Source: Symsagittifera roscoffensis | Taxonomy: Eukaryota > Xenacoelomorpha > Acoela > Convolutidae | DNA: 64,000 nucleotides | NCBI RefSeq assembly: GCF_963678635.1 | Contig: NC_087070.1 | Span: 48,899,467 to 48,963,466, forward strand | Direction of reading: 5' to 3' | In this document: one piece after another, positions 1-13,667 of the stretch | How positions within the stretch are numbered: the stretch's first letter is position 1 | How the letters are laid out: each line of letters begins with the position of its first letter | Position numbers and translations under genes: made by a program | The notes under the pieces: generated by a model | What the model was told of the DNA's origin: nothing | What the model saw: the letters and a program-made list of their open reading frames with translations, nothing else | Database searches by the model: none

Positions 1-264
1 GCGAGGATTATAAGCAGGAGGAGTGCGATTCCTTGGCCACTCCAAAGACCGGACTTGAATCCATTGGATTTTTGGCATTCGGGTCATTTGGGTAAAATGA
101 TATTTGATGCCAACCCCCAGACAGTCCCAAATCTTATGCAAACAGTGGAGAACGCTTGTAGAACAATAACTCCGGCACAGGGAGTGAAGGCAGCAACAAA
201 TTTTGAGAAGCGGTTACATCTTTGTATTCAAGAAAATGGCGGACATTTCCAGCAGTTATTATAA
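1..264 (+). pseudogene. C-terminal remnant of a Tc1/mariner-type transposase
   Basis: The plus strand reads as the end of a DDE transposase. There is a Trp-Pro-rich stretch, then the block PDLNPLDFW, which in Tc1/mariner-superfamily enzymes carries the third catalytic acid. A helical tail follows, ending in an ENGGHFQQLL-like terminus and a stop at 262-264. Only about 87 codons are present; the 5' part lies outside the window or is lost. It would sit in an intron of, or next to, the second deoxyhypusine synthase copy, which runs on the other strand. The family call rests on motif recognition; the exact clade is not resolved. Confidence 0.6.
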
Positions 265-593
265 CTCTTATGTACGTGTTCAAAAATCTTAATCTGTTAT
301 ATAATAAATGTAAAAAGAATCAGTTAAATCCAATGTTCCATTTAAAAGTTATAGACGTTTCAAAAAACCTTTCTATCTGAAAGACCCCGTAGTTTGAAAC
401 AGTTTTTGATCATTTTGTTTTGTTTATTGAGATGCTTCGACAAAAAAATGGAAAAATACAGTCATTGATTTTTTTTGAGTACGAAGTGAGATATAATTTT
501 TAGTTACCTTGTTTTATTGATTGAGACATTGTGAGAGAAGATGAAATTGAAATCTAAACAGTAAGACATTTTTTTAATTATTTTAGTACTTAC
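265..593. other. AT-rich non-coding stretch
   Basis: No coding or structural feature is recognised. It is probably intron of the second deoxyhypusine synthase copy, because it lies immediately 3' of that copy's splice donor on the minus strand. Confidence 0.4.
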
Positions 594-840
594 TGAGAAA
601 TATGGTGCACGGTGTGGGCTTCCAATCATCAATCGGAATCTCCTGTTGTTTCTTCAGGTCACCGGGGGTCAACTTCGAGTCCAATTTGGCCGAAATCATC
701 CGATGTATTTCCTCTAAAGCCCTCGCGAAGTAAGTTGACTGCAACCCAGTCGAGAGTGTAAACTCCGACAACAGTCGGTCGAAATCCACCGAAGCACCGC
801 ACGTATTGAAGTCATATCCTTGCAACAAGGGTTTTGACAC
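594..840 (-). CDS. DHPS: Exon of a second deoxyhypusine synthase copy (partial)
   Basis: Translation on the minus strand gives the N-terminal deoxyhypusine synthase block: QGYDF, then FDRLLSEFTLSTGLQSTYF, and ending PTPCTIFL. It parallels the first exon of the complete copy at 10734-11052 but is clearly diverged, so it is a paralogue and not an assembly echo. The exon has canonical borders: a cacag acceptor at 841-845 and a GTAAGT donor at 588-593. There is no ATG in the exon, so an unrecognised upstream exon would have to supply the start; the complete copy has no intron at this place. The split codon starts with A where the other copy has G, so the usual Gly of the FLGYTSN motif would change unless the next exon compensates. 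Remaining exons would lie left of the window. Confidence 0.7.
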
Positions 841-1935
841 CTGTGCTATACTTAGTTAACTCAGAACTTCAACAAATTTCTTATAACCTTCTCATCTTCT
901 AATACCCTGGTTGTCAAAATTTGACCAAATATTACTATTACAAGAATGGTACTATACAAATGGTATTATACAGGAACTTTTCCCCACAAAAAATGAGCCA
1001 AAGAGAAAATTGGGTAGTGTGAACATAAAATATGAGGTCTAAAAAAATAGGTGAACAAAATATATTCCCCCTACCGTCAAAAATTCTCGTACAAGCCATT
1101 GAACGGCGCGGTTTTATACATAACTTTATTTCACAACATTAAAAGTACAAATTTCGATCAGTGAATTTTACTTAAAATGCTAATCTGATTCATCGGATGA
1201 GCGACAAGTATTTTTTTGTTGTTCTTCCAATTAGCGATGTCAAAAACCTGCCTTTTACTGGACGACTAAGCTTCTCAGGGAAGACAACATTTTTCACGCC
1301 AGATAGATCGGAAAACTCGGGGGGCAACTTGCCATTAAAGTTATCCACAGACATTGGAAGTTTAAGACTTTTTGATGTCTCACAGATTAGGTAATGATCC
1401 AGTTATTTTGACAAATTCCATAAAAATTGTCTAACTTATTAGCTTGAAATGTACTTAGTTATGCGAAGAAAGAGACTTTGATAGAAAAGCAATTGATATA
1501 GGACTATCTAGATGGTCTTATAAGTTGGAAAATACCAAATAAATTTGAGCTAGAGATTCTTAGCTATCTAAACACTTAAATGACGCTCTAGCTGCTTGAT
1601 TAAGGATAAGATTGTAAATGACTTATTGCTGAAACACCCATCTTTTCAGATGTCAAAGAACAGCAGAAGAAATGAACACGTGGAATATCTTTCAACTTTC
1701 ACGTGTAGCAGCTACGCGATAATTTTAGTCAACGTCATATCAATTATCAATTTGAACAATATACAATAGTTCAGGTAAGGTCAAATGAAACATCAGATAA
1801 GTTAATTCGATAGAATAATGTTCTCTCAAACCCATCCAATATAGAGGCTCCGAGAAATTAGCAGCACTCGTCTCTCTAATGCAAACTCTCAGCAGTAGAG
1901 TCACAGCTACCCGCAAATATAAACTCATAGCTTCT
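841..1935. other. Region between the two deoxyhypusine synthase copies
   Basis: It should hold the 3' end of the complete gene and the promoter plus first exon of the second copy, both on the minus strand. Several TTTATT strings (AATAAA on the minus strand) occur, for example near 1125, but none can be assigned. No further protein-coding signal is recognised. Confidence 0.35.
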
Positions 1936-2988
<1,053 letters not shown>

Positions 2989-3280
2989 CTGAAGCCTTCC
3001 TGTTCCTCTTTAAGCATTTGATCCAGAAGAGGCACTATCCAATCTTCGAAAAGACAGTAATTAGTATTGGGCTCCAGAAGATTCCCAATTCTATTGATGC
3101 TATTCGCATACAACTCCGCCCCTTTCAAATCAAATCTACCCACAAAAGTTGGCGCCAAGCATTTGATGAAGTCTTCTTCGATTCCACCGGCAGACGTGAC
3201 CAAAACATCTACCATATTGTGCTTAGCGAGATATTTAATCGTCTCACGGGTCCCAGCTGATATCAAGTTTGAAGTATACC
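2989..3280 (-). CDS. DHPS: Deoxyhypusine synthase, exon 2
   Basis: The minus strand encodes [46 protein letters not shown] and INRIGNLL, all standard blocks of the NAD- and spermidine-binding Rossmann-like core of deoxyhypusine synthase. The acceptor is ttatttag next to 3280 and the donor follows TTCAG at 2989. The 292-nt length keeps the frame: exon 1 (319 nt), exon 2 and exon 3 (535 nt) sum to 1146 nt, or 381 codons plus stop, close to the 369 residues of the human enzyme. Confidence 0.93.
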
Positions 3281-6163
3281 CTAAATAATCGGATAATACG
3301 CAAGAGACTTTAATCGAAAGTCTAAGAGGAACATACATTTAGAAAGAGAACAGGTAGGTCATTTTCAAGAAGCATTGAACAATGGAATCATCACATGAAA
3401 AAATTATAAAAGGAAAGCGTTTTCTGAGAAATTCATAGCACATTATTACATTTTGAATTCAATTGGCGCTTATTTGATAAAACTGTGTCGATAGGTAAAT
3501 TTTTGTTAGTCGTAACAATTTTTATATTCTTAGAAAGAAAATGAAACGGAAGTTACTGAGTCGGAGAAAAAAGTTTCTACAACCACTTGCTCTACAAACA
3601 CTTGCAAGAGTAATAAATTCAAAAAAACTATGTACTTTTAATCAATTTGAGAAAATATGTCAAGTAAAATAATCAACGCCGTTACATAAGCATCAACAGA
3701 TTTTACCGAGCAGGAAATAAGCCGACAATACTAAGCCCAAAATAAAATGATATAGTGGAAAAATTTGAACTAAAAAAATAGCGCCACATTCTTTGAATCA
3801 CACAAAAGCATGTAAATATATTTAGGCATTTTAAATGACGTAAAATAAGTTAACAAAATCGATGTAGCATAAACTGGACCCATTAAAGCAAAACATAATA
3901 AAAATATAAATATACAGAACCAGAGTTTATAAAGTTAGAAGCAACAGAACGACTCTCAATTATAGTTAAAACTGCTCAAATGAGAAAAAATTGATGCTTT
4001 GACCAAACTCTCTGCTTTGTACAGTAGACCGACCGAAGATAACCTTTATGTTCCGAAAAAATACATACATAGATACATGGTGGAAAAGACAATAATTTCC
4101 GTCAGGTATTCAATCCCGTGACCTGTGGCTGTAAAAAAAGTCGTTTACGGGAAAAAATCTGGTTCCCGAAAACTTGCTCTCGCAAGTGAAACTTAACAAA
4201 AAAAAGTTTTTTGGAAAAAAAAGTTACAGGAAGACATGAAGAGACCAAAACAACAAACAATGATTTCTAACTTTCGAAACCTCTCTTGTTTCAAATAAAA
4301 CTAGATTGATGACAAAAACGAAATCGCAATGCAATTATGAAAAAAAAAACGTCAAGCTCAAAAAATCTGGCTTGAAAAATTCCATAATAAAACAGAGGCG
4401 AAGCGGAGCTTCACACCAATTGCGATACAACATACAAAAAACAGAAGTCAAAAAATGTCTCAATAGGAGTTCAATCTAGGCAAACATGTCAGACATTTGA
4501 AAAATAAATTAGCAACGAAAGAAAATTTACGCAGAGGAAACAAAGCCGACAATCATTGAGCAGACACAAGTTGAGCCAAAAAAAAATGATTTCACAGAAA
4601 AAAACTTTCAGGTTTAAAGTCCCAACCGAATCAAAAAGAAGCAACAAATGCTCTTATGAAAACAATGAGAGATGCTAACAGCGCAAGAAAATTATTATGT
4701 GGCAACTAAGCCGACAATATTTGAGCAAACACCATTTGAACCGGAAAAATTTTTTTTTTGCATTTTTTTTAAAAAATATTTCAAGTCCCCCTAAACTAGA
4801 ATGAACAGAATTTGCAACGACTAAAATCACAAGTTAAGATCGGTTAAAAAATCACAGTCAATATCATTTGGAAAAAAAAAACAGCAGAAACTTTGCAGCA
4901 AGCGGAATGGAGCCGAAAATTTTTGCAGAAAACTACTAAGCCGAACAAAAACAGTTGAAAAATCATATTTTAAATTATCGCAGTGGTAATCAAAAGTGGC
5001 ATTTTTTTTAGGTAAAACCACTTAGAACCCTTGACACGTTTGCTACACTCGCACTTTCATTTAAAAACAAAACACTGTAAACATCATCAATGTCTGACAA
5101 AAACTCAGAAATTAACCCCATTAAATTTAGCATTTGTGCGGATCGAGACTTCCTGAACGTTAAAAAAATCCCAGAAAAATATGACTACCGAAAAAACCTG
5201 GAGAGTTAACGTTTTAAATGATCTTTATAAAAAATGACATTTTTACCTTCACAGATCCATTTCAAGGAAAACAGCAAAAGTAACGAGCCAAAAGTTATGA
5301 AGATTAAGAAAACTTTAAAGGACCAAACAAGGCGCCGGATAAGGTGAGAGTCGCACAGAATGTTCCGACCACAGTATTAAAAAATACAGCTGTTTTCTCA
5401 AATTGGTGTCGTTGCTATTCTGCAAGTTGTGATTTAAAAAATCTGAACTAAAAAAAGCAGTACTTAGGCATTTTAGAGAGTCATAGTAAAATAGGTCAAT
5501 TAAAAAACAGTTTTTGAAGAAAAATGACTGGAAAAACGAAAAAAATATATTGAAAATTCCAAACATTTTTTCAAAAATTTTTGCATAACTAAGTTTTCAT
5601 GGCTTACATTAAGCTATTCTAATTACTAATTACCTTACTAATTAGCTGAATTAGACCAAAAACCAAAAATTTCCAACCGGTTTTTCTCGACACTGTGAAA
5701 CTTTTTTTGAAACTTTTTTATTGTCATTCGAATTACAAACTGAAAGGGCTTTAATATGATATATCACTCAACCATGTTCGATGATTATTTGTGGTAGCTG
5801 ATTTTAAGTGGAAAATCAAAAAGCAAAAAATTAAAACATACGAATACAAAGTTCCTCTCCATTTCAATGGTCAGAAGAAAAACTAAAGCACACCCGACTA
5901 CAAAGAACCTCCCCATTTTCAATTGTCGGAACAAAAACAAGCCAAGAGAATTACAGTAGAAAACCAGAAAGCAAACAAATTATTGAAAACAAGTTCATCA
6001 TTTTATTTATCATTAAATGAACTCTTAACAAAACCCTAGAGAAAGCTGCTTTAATCCCGCTTTAATATTCTTTAGATTGATTTTACAGCGATTGACGCAA
6101 CGAACGATTTTTAGTATACTACGAGAAAAAAAAACAAGTATCAATACTTGAACATTTTCCTCA

Positions 6164-7010
6164 ATTAAGACATCATCAGAAAAACTGAAAGAAAAAACAA
6201 CAAACATCGTAAACAATAAAAAATAAACACATAACATCAGAGAATAAAAAAGCAATTTGAATTAGTATACTAAACATCCTGTTGATAATTTAATGCTGAT
6301 GATACGGGTCTTTCCTATTTTTGTGCCCTGCCATACATGATTGTATGATCACTGTGCAAGTGTTTAAAAAATAATATTACCCTTGTGGACAAAATTCAAG
6401 ATTTTACACTGTAAAATGCCTGTTTTCAATGTATACTAGCGTTTTATTAAGACATCATCAGAACAACTGAAAGAAAAAACAACAAACATCGTAAACAATT
6501 AAAAAAACACATAAAATCAGAGAATAAAAAAGCAATTTGAATTAGTATACTATACATTCTGTTGATAATTTAATGCTGATGATGCGGGTCTTTCCTATTT
6601 TGTCCCCTGCCATACATGATTGAATGATCACTGTGTAAGTGTCTTAAAAAATTAATATTGCACTAGTGGACAAAATTCAAGATTTTACACTGTAAAATGC
6701 CTGTTTTCAATGTATACTAGCGTTTTATTAAGACATCATCAGAACAACTGGAAGAAAAAACAACAAACATCGTAAGCAATAAAAAAAACCACATAAAATC
6801 AGAGAATAAAAAAGCAATTTGAATTAATATACTATACATCCTGTTGATAATTTAATGCTGATGATGCGGGTCTTTCCTATTTTTGTCCCCTGCCTTACAT
6901 GATTGAATGATCACTGTGCACGTGTCTTAAAAAATTAATATTGCACTAGTGGACAAAAATTCAAGATTTTACAATGTAAAATGCCTGTTTTCAATGTATA
7001 CTAGCGTTTT
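6164..7010. repeat. Tandem repeat, three units of 281-283 bp
   Basis: Three adjacent units begin with attaagacatcatcag near 6164, 6447 and 6728 and end with gtatactagcgtttt. Unit differences are scattered substitutions and short indels, so the units have diverged since duplication. Each unit carries the palindromic phrase atgattgtatgatcact or a close variant. Confidence 0.85.
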
Positions 7011-7064
7011 ACGCACATGCTGTTTCCCGAAAAATACTGAAAAAATCATAATAATCTTCTTATT

Positions 7065-9912
7065 TTGGCAACTAAAAGAATTTGAGCATTCACATTCAGA
7101 GGCAAGATTTGAGACACCTGGGTGTACGCTGACAATAAGGTTGTGTGTTCATCAAGTTAGCAGTTTCAAATTTTGTGAATTTCTTTGTAGATAAGTTCTT
7201 TGAGAAATTTCAAATAAAAAAAAAAAAATATCTCGAAAACTACAAAGATTTGAGCAATCATATTTGGAGGTAAGATTTGCAATTCTTGTGAGTACTCTAA
7301 CAGGATCCAACTACAGGGTTGAGAATTTCATATTGTAAAAAAAAAAATTAATTCAAAATTTTTGAAATATTTAAAAAAATAATAAAAAACGTCATATCTC
7401 GAAAACTACAAAGAATTGATCAGACATATTAGGAGGCAAGATTCGCAATACTTGCGAGTATTCTGACAGGACCCAACTACAGGGTTGAGAATTTCAGATA
7501 GTGAAAAAAAAAATCAAAAATTCTGAAAATTTTTTGAAAAAACAAAAAACGTCATCCCTCGAAAACTACAAGGTTTTGAACAGTCGCATTTGGAGGTAAG
7601 ATTTTCAGCTCCTTAGAGTATCCTGACAGCACCCAACTACAGGGTTGGGAATTTCAGAAATTCAAAAAAAATTAAATTAATTTTTCTGAATTTTTTTGAA
7701 AAAATCACAAAAAACGTCATATTTCGAAAACTCCAAAGAAATGAGCAGTCATATTTGGTGGCAAGATTCGAAGTCCTTGCGAGTACCCTGATAGGACCCA
7801 ACTACAGAGTTGAGAATTTAGAATTTCAGATTGTGAAAAAAAATATAATCAAACTTTCTGAAATTTTTTTTGAAAAAACAAAAACGTCATATCTCGAAAA
7901 CTACAAAGATTTGAACAATCATACTTGGAGGGAAGATTTGCAACTCCTTAGAGAACCCCGACAGCACCCAACTACAGGGTTGAGAACTTCAAATTTTGAA
8001 AAATATTTAAGTTAAATTTTCTGAAAATTTTTGAAAAATCACAGAAAACGTCATATTTCGAAAACTAAAAAAGAATTGAGCAGTCATATTTGGAGGCAAG
8101 ATTCGCAATGCTTGCGAGTACTCTGACAGGACCTAACTACAGAGTTGAGAATTTCAGATTGTGAAAAAAATAAATGCAAATTTTCTGAAATTTTTTTTGA
8201 AAAAACAAACGTCATATCTCAAAAACTACAAGGGTTTGAACAGTCGCATTTCGAGGTAAGATTTGCAGCTCCTGATAGTACCCTGACAGCACCCAACTAC
8301 AGGGTTGGGAATTTCGAAATTTCAAAAAATAATAATTTAATTTTTCGGAAATTTTTTTGAAAAAATCACAAAAAACGTCATATCTCGAAAACTACAAGAA
8401 TTTGAACAGTCATATTTGGAGGCAAGATTCGCAATGCTTGCGAGTACTCTAACAGGATCCAACTACAGGGTTGAGAATTTCATATTGTGAAAAAAAAATT
8501 AACTCAAAATTTCTGAAATACATAAAAAAAAACTTCATATCTCGAAAACTACAAGGGTTTGACAGTCGGATTTGGAGGTAAGATTTGCAGCTCCTTAGAG
8601 TATCCTGACAGCACCCAACTACAGGGTTGGGAATTTCGTAATTTCAAAAAATAATAATTTAATTTTTCGGAAATTTTTTTGAAATAATCACAAAAAACGT
8701 CATATCTCGAAAACTACAAGAATTTGAACAGTCATATTTGGAGGCAAGATTCGCAATGCTTGCGAGTACTCTAACAGGATCCAACTACAGGGTTGAGAAT
8801 TTCAAATAATGAAAAAAAATTCAAATATTCTGAAAATTTTTTGAAAAAACAAAAAACGTCATATCTCGAAAACTACAAGGTTTTAAACAGTCGCATTTGG
8901 AGGTAAGATTTTCAGCTCCTTAGAGTATCCTGACAGCACCCAACTACAGGGTTGGGAATTTCAGAATTTCAAAAAAAAATTAAATTAATTTTTCTGAAAT
9001 TTTTTTTGAAAAAATCACAAAAAACGTCATATTTCGAAAACTAAAAAGAATTGAGCAGTCATATTTGGAGGCAAGATTCGCAATCCTTGCGAGTACCCTG
9101 ATTGGACCGAACTACAGAGTTGAGAATTTAGAATTTCAGATTGTGAAAAAAAATATAATCAAACTTTCTGAAAATTTTTTTGAAAAAACAAAAACTTCAT
9201 ATCTCAAAAACTACAAGGATTTGAACAGTCATATTTGGAGAGAAGATTTGCAACTCCTCAGAGAACCCCAACAGCACCCAACTACAGGGTTGAGAACTTC
9301 ATATTTTGAAAAATATTTAAGTTAAATTTTCTGAAAATTTTTGAAAAATCACAAAAAACGTCATATTTCGAAAACTAAAAAGAATTGAGCAGTCATATTT
9401 GGAGGCAAGATTCGCAATGCTTGCGAGTACTCTGACAGGACCCAACTACAGAGTTGAGAATTTCAGATTGTGAAAAAAAAATTAATGCAACTTCTCTGAA
9501 AATTTTTTGAAAAAACAAACGTCATATCTCAAAAACTACAAGCGTTTGAACAGTCGCATTTCGAGGTAAGATTTGCAGCTCCTTAGAGTATCCTGACAGC
9601 ACCCAACTACAGGGTTGGGAATTTCGAAATTTCAAAAAAAAATTAATTTAATTTTTCGGAAATTTTATGAAAAAATCACTACAGGGTTGGGAATTTCAGA
9701 TTTGCAAAAAAAACTAATTATATAAGTTTTCTGAATTTTTTTTGAAAAAATCACAAAAAACGTCATATCTCGAAAACTATAATGATTTGAACAGTCATAT
9801 TTGGATGGAAGATTTGCAACTCCTTAGAGAACCCTGACAGCACCCAACTACAGGGTTGGGAACTTCGAATTCGCAACCCCTTGGGGAATCCGGACAGCAT
9901 CCCAATTTTTGG
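7065..9912. repeat. Satellite-type tandem array, 160-170 bp monomers with higher-order order
   Basis: About seventeen monomers share cgtcatatctcgaaaactac, a GGAGG-AAGATT core and a CCAACTACAGGGTTG block followed by A/T runs. Three monomer types can be told apart after the AAGATT core: A (gcaatgcttgcgagtact, with an A' variant), B (gcagctccttagagtatc) and C (gcaactccttagagaacc). The order A-B-A'-C-A-B at about 7425-8400 recurs at about 8730-9680, an offset near 1.31 kb. Short plus-strand ORFs inside are repeat artefacts, since the same ORF appears twice at that offset. Confidence 0.9.
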
Positions 9913-10733
9913 GCTGTTTATTTTAAACTCGGTGAAATAACCACTAAAATCAAACTGGAAAATCGAAAAATAATCTTAACCATTGCAATATACGATATAG
10001 CTTAACCGTGCAAAAACTCTTTCGTTAAACATGCAAAAATAATACGTTGAAAAAGCTTAAGCATGGCGAAATAGTGAAGCCCGCATTTAAATTTTGTATA
10101 GATAGATGGATTTTGGACAGCGTTTCCTTCAAAATTCAGTAAATAATTTCATTCACCGAGAGCAAATGATCACAGCTACTATCTGTGAAAATATCATCAT
10201 TTGGTTTTTAGACTTACCAATGTAATCCGGGTCTAAAAATGCCAGTTTTCCTTGTCTCAACTAGTTTTACTCATGTCTTTACTTCGCGTGTTTCCATTTT
10301 CTCGCTGAGAAAGTTTCACATTGCATCAACAAACTTTTTACTCAGCTTATTCCAGAAAGATTTCACTATGATGCACAACTTAGTGCAGAGCAGGAAAACT
10401 GGCATGGTCAGACCCGGATTACAGTCGTAAGTCATTTGAAACCAAATGTTGATACTTTCTCAGATGGTAGCTCTGATCATTTGCTCTCGGTCGATGTAAA
10501 AACTTTATTGAACTTCGAAGGAAATGTCCATAATTTACATTGAAAACAAGCATTTTTAAGAAAACAATCCTGAATTTGCGCTTAATTTTGTCCACTAGTG
10601 TAGGTTGTGGATCTTGATTGGAAAGACTCGATGATGTTTTCAGATCGTGAAACTTTCGATACTTAGAAGGATATATCGTAACCTACAATGTTCTACGAGT
10701 ATAAAAGCTTCCAGAAAACTGCGAAACACTTAC

Positions 10734-11052
10734 CTAGGAAAATAGTACAACCAGTTGGTTCTCTCTGTATAGGATTAGACTTTTGCTTCTCAATTTGATC
10801 TTCCGTCAGATCCGAATTTGTTTTACATTCCAACATTTTTTCTACTTCTTTGATAGCAAGCCCGAATGATGTCGACTGAAAACCAGTTGTCAACGAGTAC
10901 GTTGAAAGTAATTTGTCGTAATCAACCTGATGCGAACTGTCAAAATTGTAGCCACACACTACCAGATTTGTTTCATCAAGAGAAACGCGACTTTTAGTTA
11001 AAATAGCACCACGCAGGGATTCTGGTAATTTACCCATGAAATTGTCGACCAT
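10734..11052 (-). CDS. DHPS: Deoxyhypusine synthase, exon 1 (start of the gene)
   Basis: The minus strand starts with ATG at 11052 (MVDNFMGKLPESL) and encodes the N-terminal region with the CGYNFD block (equivalent to RGYDFN of other animals), a TTGFQSTSFG block and the exon-ending GCTIFLG. The donor GTAAGTG follows directly. It was chosen as the first exon because the ATG gives the usual N-terminal length before the GYxF block and no acceptor is needed. It lies less than 1 kb from the LTR of element B, which runs on the opposite strand, so the retrotransposon nest sits just upstream of the gene. Confidence 0.88.
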
Positions 11053-12034
11053 TGTCCCCTTAAAAAATGTTCGTAGTATTCAAAAAAAAATGTCCACTTT
11101 CCGTCATTATTTTCGAACTGAGTACACAGTTCTCGATGATTTTGCGTCTGTCGTTAACCAATATAATCAGAAGGTCTAAAGTATCACAGTAACCGAGGTT
11201 ACAGTCAGTCCCTTCATCACAGTGATCAGTCAGAATCCTAGGATTTTTCTAGATAAGGAAAAGAAAATTATAAACACGAGATGATTAGTGTTGATTTTTT
11301 TAAAAATTAAACTCGATACGGGTTACGTTTCTTCGATAAGAACACGCAACTCGACACGAGATAATATGTATTGCGTTACAAATGAAAAAAACGACGAAAG
11401 TTGAATTGTCATTTATTGTGCCGTGTACGCAAGTCGCAATCTGTATTGCCAGGGAGATTCTCTGCTTAAGAAAACTACCTGCCCTGGGTTCCTCGGTACA
11501 CGTGCACAAGTTCCTACAAAGTACACATGCACTTTTAGAGAGTTGCAAAAAGTTCGGTCAGACAAAATTAATTCAAAAAAGGAACCATTTAGACATCAAC
11601 GGAAATTAAAACTGAAATAAACATAACGTCGCAAGTTCATAAAGCAGAGTTACGGAATTTACTTAACAATCCCCCTTTCGAGAAAGGGGAGAGATCGTTA
11701 AAAAGATTACTTGCAGCGAACTTTCGACCAATCAGAGTGCAGCAAAAACCGAATTTACATACAATTCCTTTGTCCGAATTTACTGTTTTTATTTACAGGG
11801 GTGGAGATTATTTAGTAGTTACAATAGGGGGAGGGGGGATTGGTAAGTAGATCCGAGTTTCGCTCAAAACCTATAACCACAGAGGGCAATTGCATCCGAA
11901 ACGTCGAAATATTTTATAGTAAAATCTGGATGTTCATAGCAGTATTTAAAAAGTAGGCTAGCATAATTATCGGATAATCGACGATCTCGCATTTTGAAAT
12001 TGGTCTGACAAAAAATTCAAAGTTGTTCGGCTCC
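11053..12034. other. Upstream region of deoxyhypusine synthase up to the LTR
   Basis: Presumed promoter and 5' flank of the minus-strand gene. No clear TATA box or other gene is seen. A short perfect hairpin (cccctttcgagaaagggg, about 11671-11688) and a G-rich run near 11825 are the only local structures noted. Confidence 0.4.
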
Positions 12035-12964
12035 TGTGACATTCGACCAGAATGGCCAAAATGCAATCTCTACAGAATTCGGAATTTTAGCAGTAAGCCT
12101 TCCGGATTGGTGGTTTTTAAGAACTAAGGGCGTTATTGGAACGTTTAGCCAAACGGTGAGGGCTAGAATATTCTAGTATTTTAAAATTTCAAAAATTCGA
12201 ATGATGACGTCACATTTCTGAGAAATGCTGAAACGGCCATTTTAACAAAAAACGAGAGAAGAAACACAACAACAACATTAGTTGCGCTGACGAGAACAAC
12301 TTTATCGAAATTGAAGAAATCGAAATTGAAGAAAACGACAACGAATAGCAGAGGACGTTCCGAGTAGCAACTATTGTGCTGCTACAATAGTTGCAAGGCC
12401 GTTGCGAGCAACGGTGAAGGGTAAGAGACAGCCTTCCGTGTTATTGTGAAATCGAACTTAAGGAGCTTGATTCACCGGATTCAAGAATCCGGAAGGGTCT
12501 CGGGACTGAAACTTTTAATCTATTATATGAACTTTTAGCATCCTGTCATGTCCTGACTTGAATTTAATTGATATTTGGATTAGTTTTGACAAGGATGAGG
12601 TGCTAAGAGTTGGGGGGAAAGGGTTGATCCATCTTCGATGGAGATGATGATTTTTATCTACTGAACAAAAACAATAGTAATATAATAAGTAGTAGCCCTG
12701 TTTTTAGGAGTGACCTCGTGGTCTGGGGATACTGAGACCCAGCCATGAGCTCACTATTTGCATGTAATTAAGTTAATTTGAGCGTTCTGGTTGAAGCCGG
12801 AGAACAGTAACGTTTTTGTCGACCCGATGTTGGAAAGACCACCGAAAAGTACTGGCTTGGTAGAGACGGTGAAAAGCATGCAAAGCTCTGTTTAGACGCT
12901 AGCCAGTCGTCTTAAGACTTAGTTTTGTTATCCGTCGATATGTATCTTCCGGGCGAATGTTACA
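12035..12964 (+). repeat. Element B 5' LTR
   Basis: Direct repeat partner of 49439-50356. It starts TGT and ends ACA. It contains a 15-bp internal duplication (cgaaattgaagaaa repeated near 12310-12335) that the 3' copy lacks. Parts resemble the LTR of element A, including GGGCGAATGTTACA at the end, so the two families are related. Confidence 0.95.
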
Positions 12965-13667
12965 TACATGTTTTTATGGCGCTCCTGGGTGTTATTCTTT
13001 TTAACATCATGACCGGCAGAACCGTTGACGAGCACTCCGCGCCGAGCGGATGCTCACATTAACGCCCTTATTAGGCCTAAACCGCCGTGGCGGAAGGGTG
13101 GTTCGGAGCGCGGAAGCCCTCCGGATTACCGTGAATAGCTTTTTAACTTAGTTAAGACCGAAAATTCACGAACCAGGAAGGGTGGGGGGATCGGCCATTC
13201 CCTCATCCCCTGAGTGGTTTGTGACCAAAAACACTTAAAGATATAAGTAAAACCAAACAAAAAGTAGTATAGTACCCAAGAAAAACAAAAACATAAAAAA
13301 ATTGCCGAAAAAACCAAAAACAGTACAAAAGTAAAAAAAATCAGTAGAAATCATCCCCCCAGACAAGATGTGATACGACCCCCCCGTTTGTTGTTGATAG
13401 ATATATTGTTGTTACAGGCATTTATATCAGTCAGGATCGTTACGATCAGTTTTGTAGCCCGTTTGTGAGGCTTGTACTGTAGGGTTATTTGAGCATTTAA
13501 GCACGTTAATGATAAATTGCGCTCAATCCGGAAGGGTCAGCTGATTTGCGCTCAATTCGGAAGGGTCTTGGGTGAAGACCGATCCGGCAAGCAGTACAAG
13601 GAGCAACAAGAAGGGGCTCAACGACAACAACAATTGACTGTTGGGTATCGTTAACAAGTTTTGTATC
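12965..13667 (+). other. Element B leader, first part
   Basis: Untranslated leader up to the point where element A inserted. It holds the primer-binding site candidate, several copies of the GGAAGGGT/GGAGGGT motif (for example 13092, 13170, 13530 and 13559) and a block gaatagctttttaacttag shared with the leader of A. The sequence resumes at 32102. Confidence 0.8.
12977..12991 (+). other. Primer-binding site candidate of element B
   Basis: TGGCGCTCCTGGGTG begins with the TGG expected to pair with a tRNA CCA end. It starts 12 nt after the LTR end, a wider gap than the usual 0-3 nt. It resembles the 3' end of animal tRNA-Asn, whose complement starts TGGCG and contains CCTGGGTGG. Confidence 0.55.

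Larger units (their letters stand above)
3281..10733 (-). other. Intron 1 of deoxyhypusine synthase, repeat-rich
   Basis: A 7453-bp intron bounded by GTAAGT (10728-10733) and ttatttag (3281-3288) on the minus strand. It is AT-rich. It holds the triplicated 281-283 bp repeat (6164-7010) and the 160-170 bp satellite (about 7065-9912), annotated separately. In 3300-6160 a phrase resembling aagccgacaatattgagc recurs loosely near 3717, 4548 and 4707, suggesting decayed dispersed repeats. No coding exon was recognised inside. Confidence 0.8.

Noticed and set aside
1197..1394. 65-codon plus-strand ORF
   Set aside because: No homology or codon signal recognised, and it lies between two minus-strand gene copies.
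7755..9325. Plus-strand ORFs of 60-86 codons in the satellite
   Set aside because: The same ORF recurs at the higher-order period (7755 and 9065); repeat artefact with no protein signature.
6164..9912. CRISPR array
   Set aside because: Units abut without unique spacers, and the context is eukaryotic.
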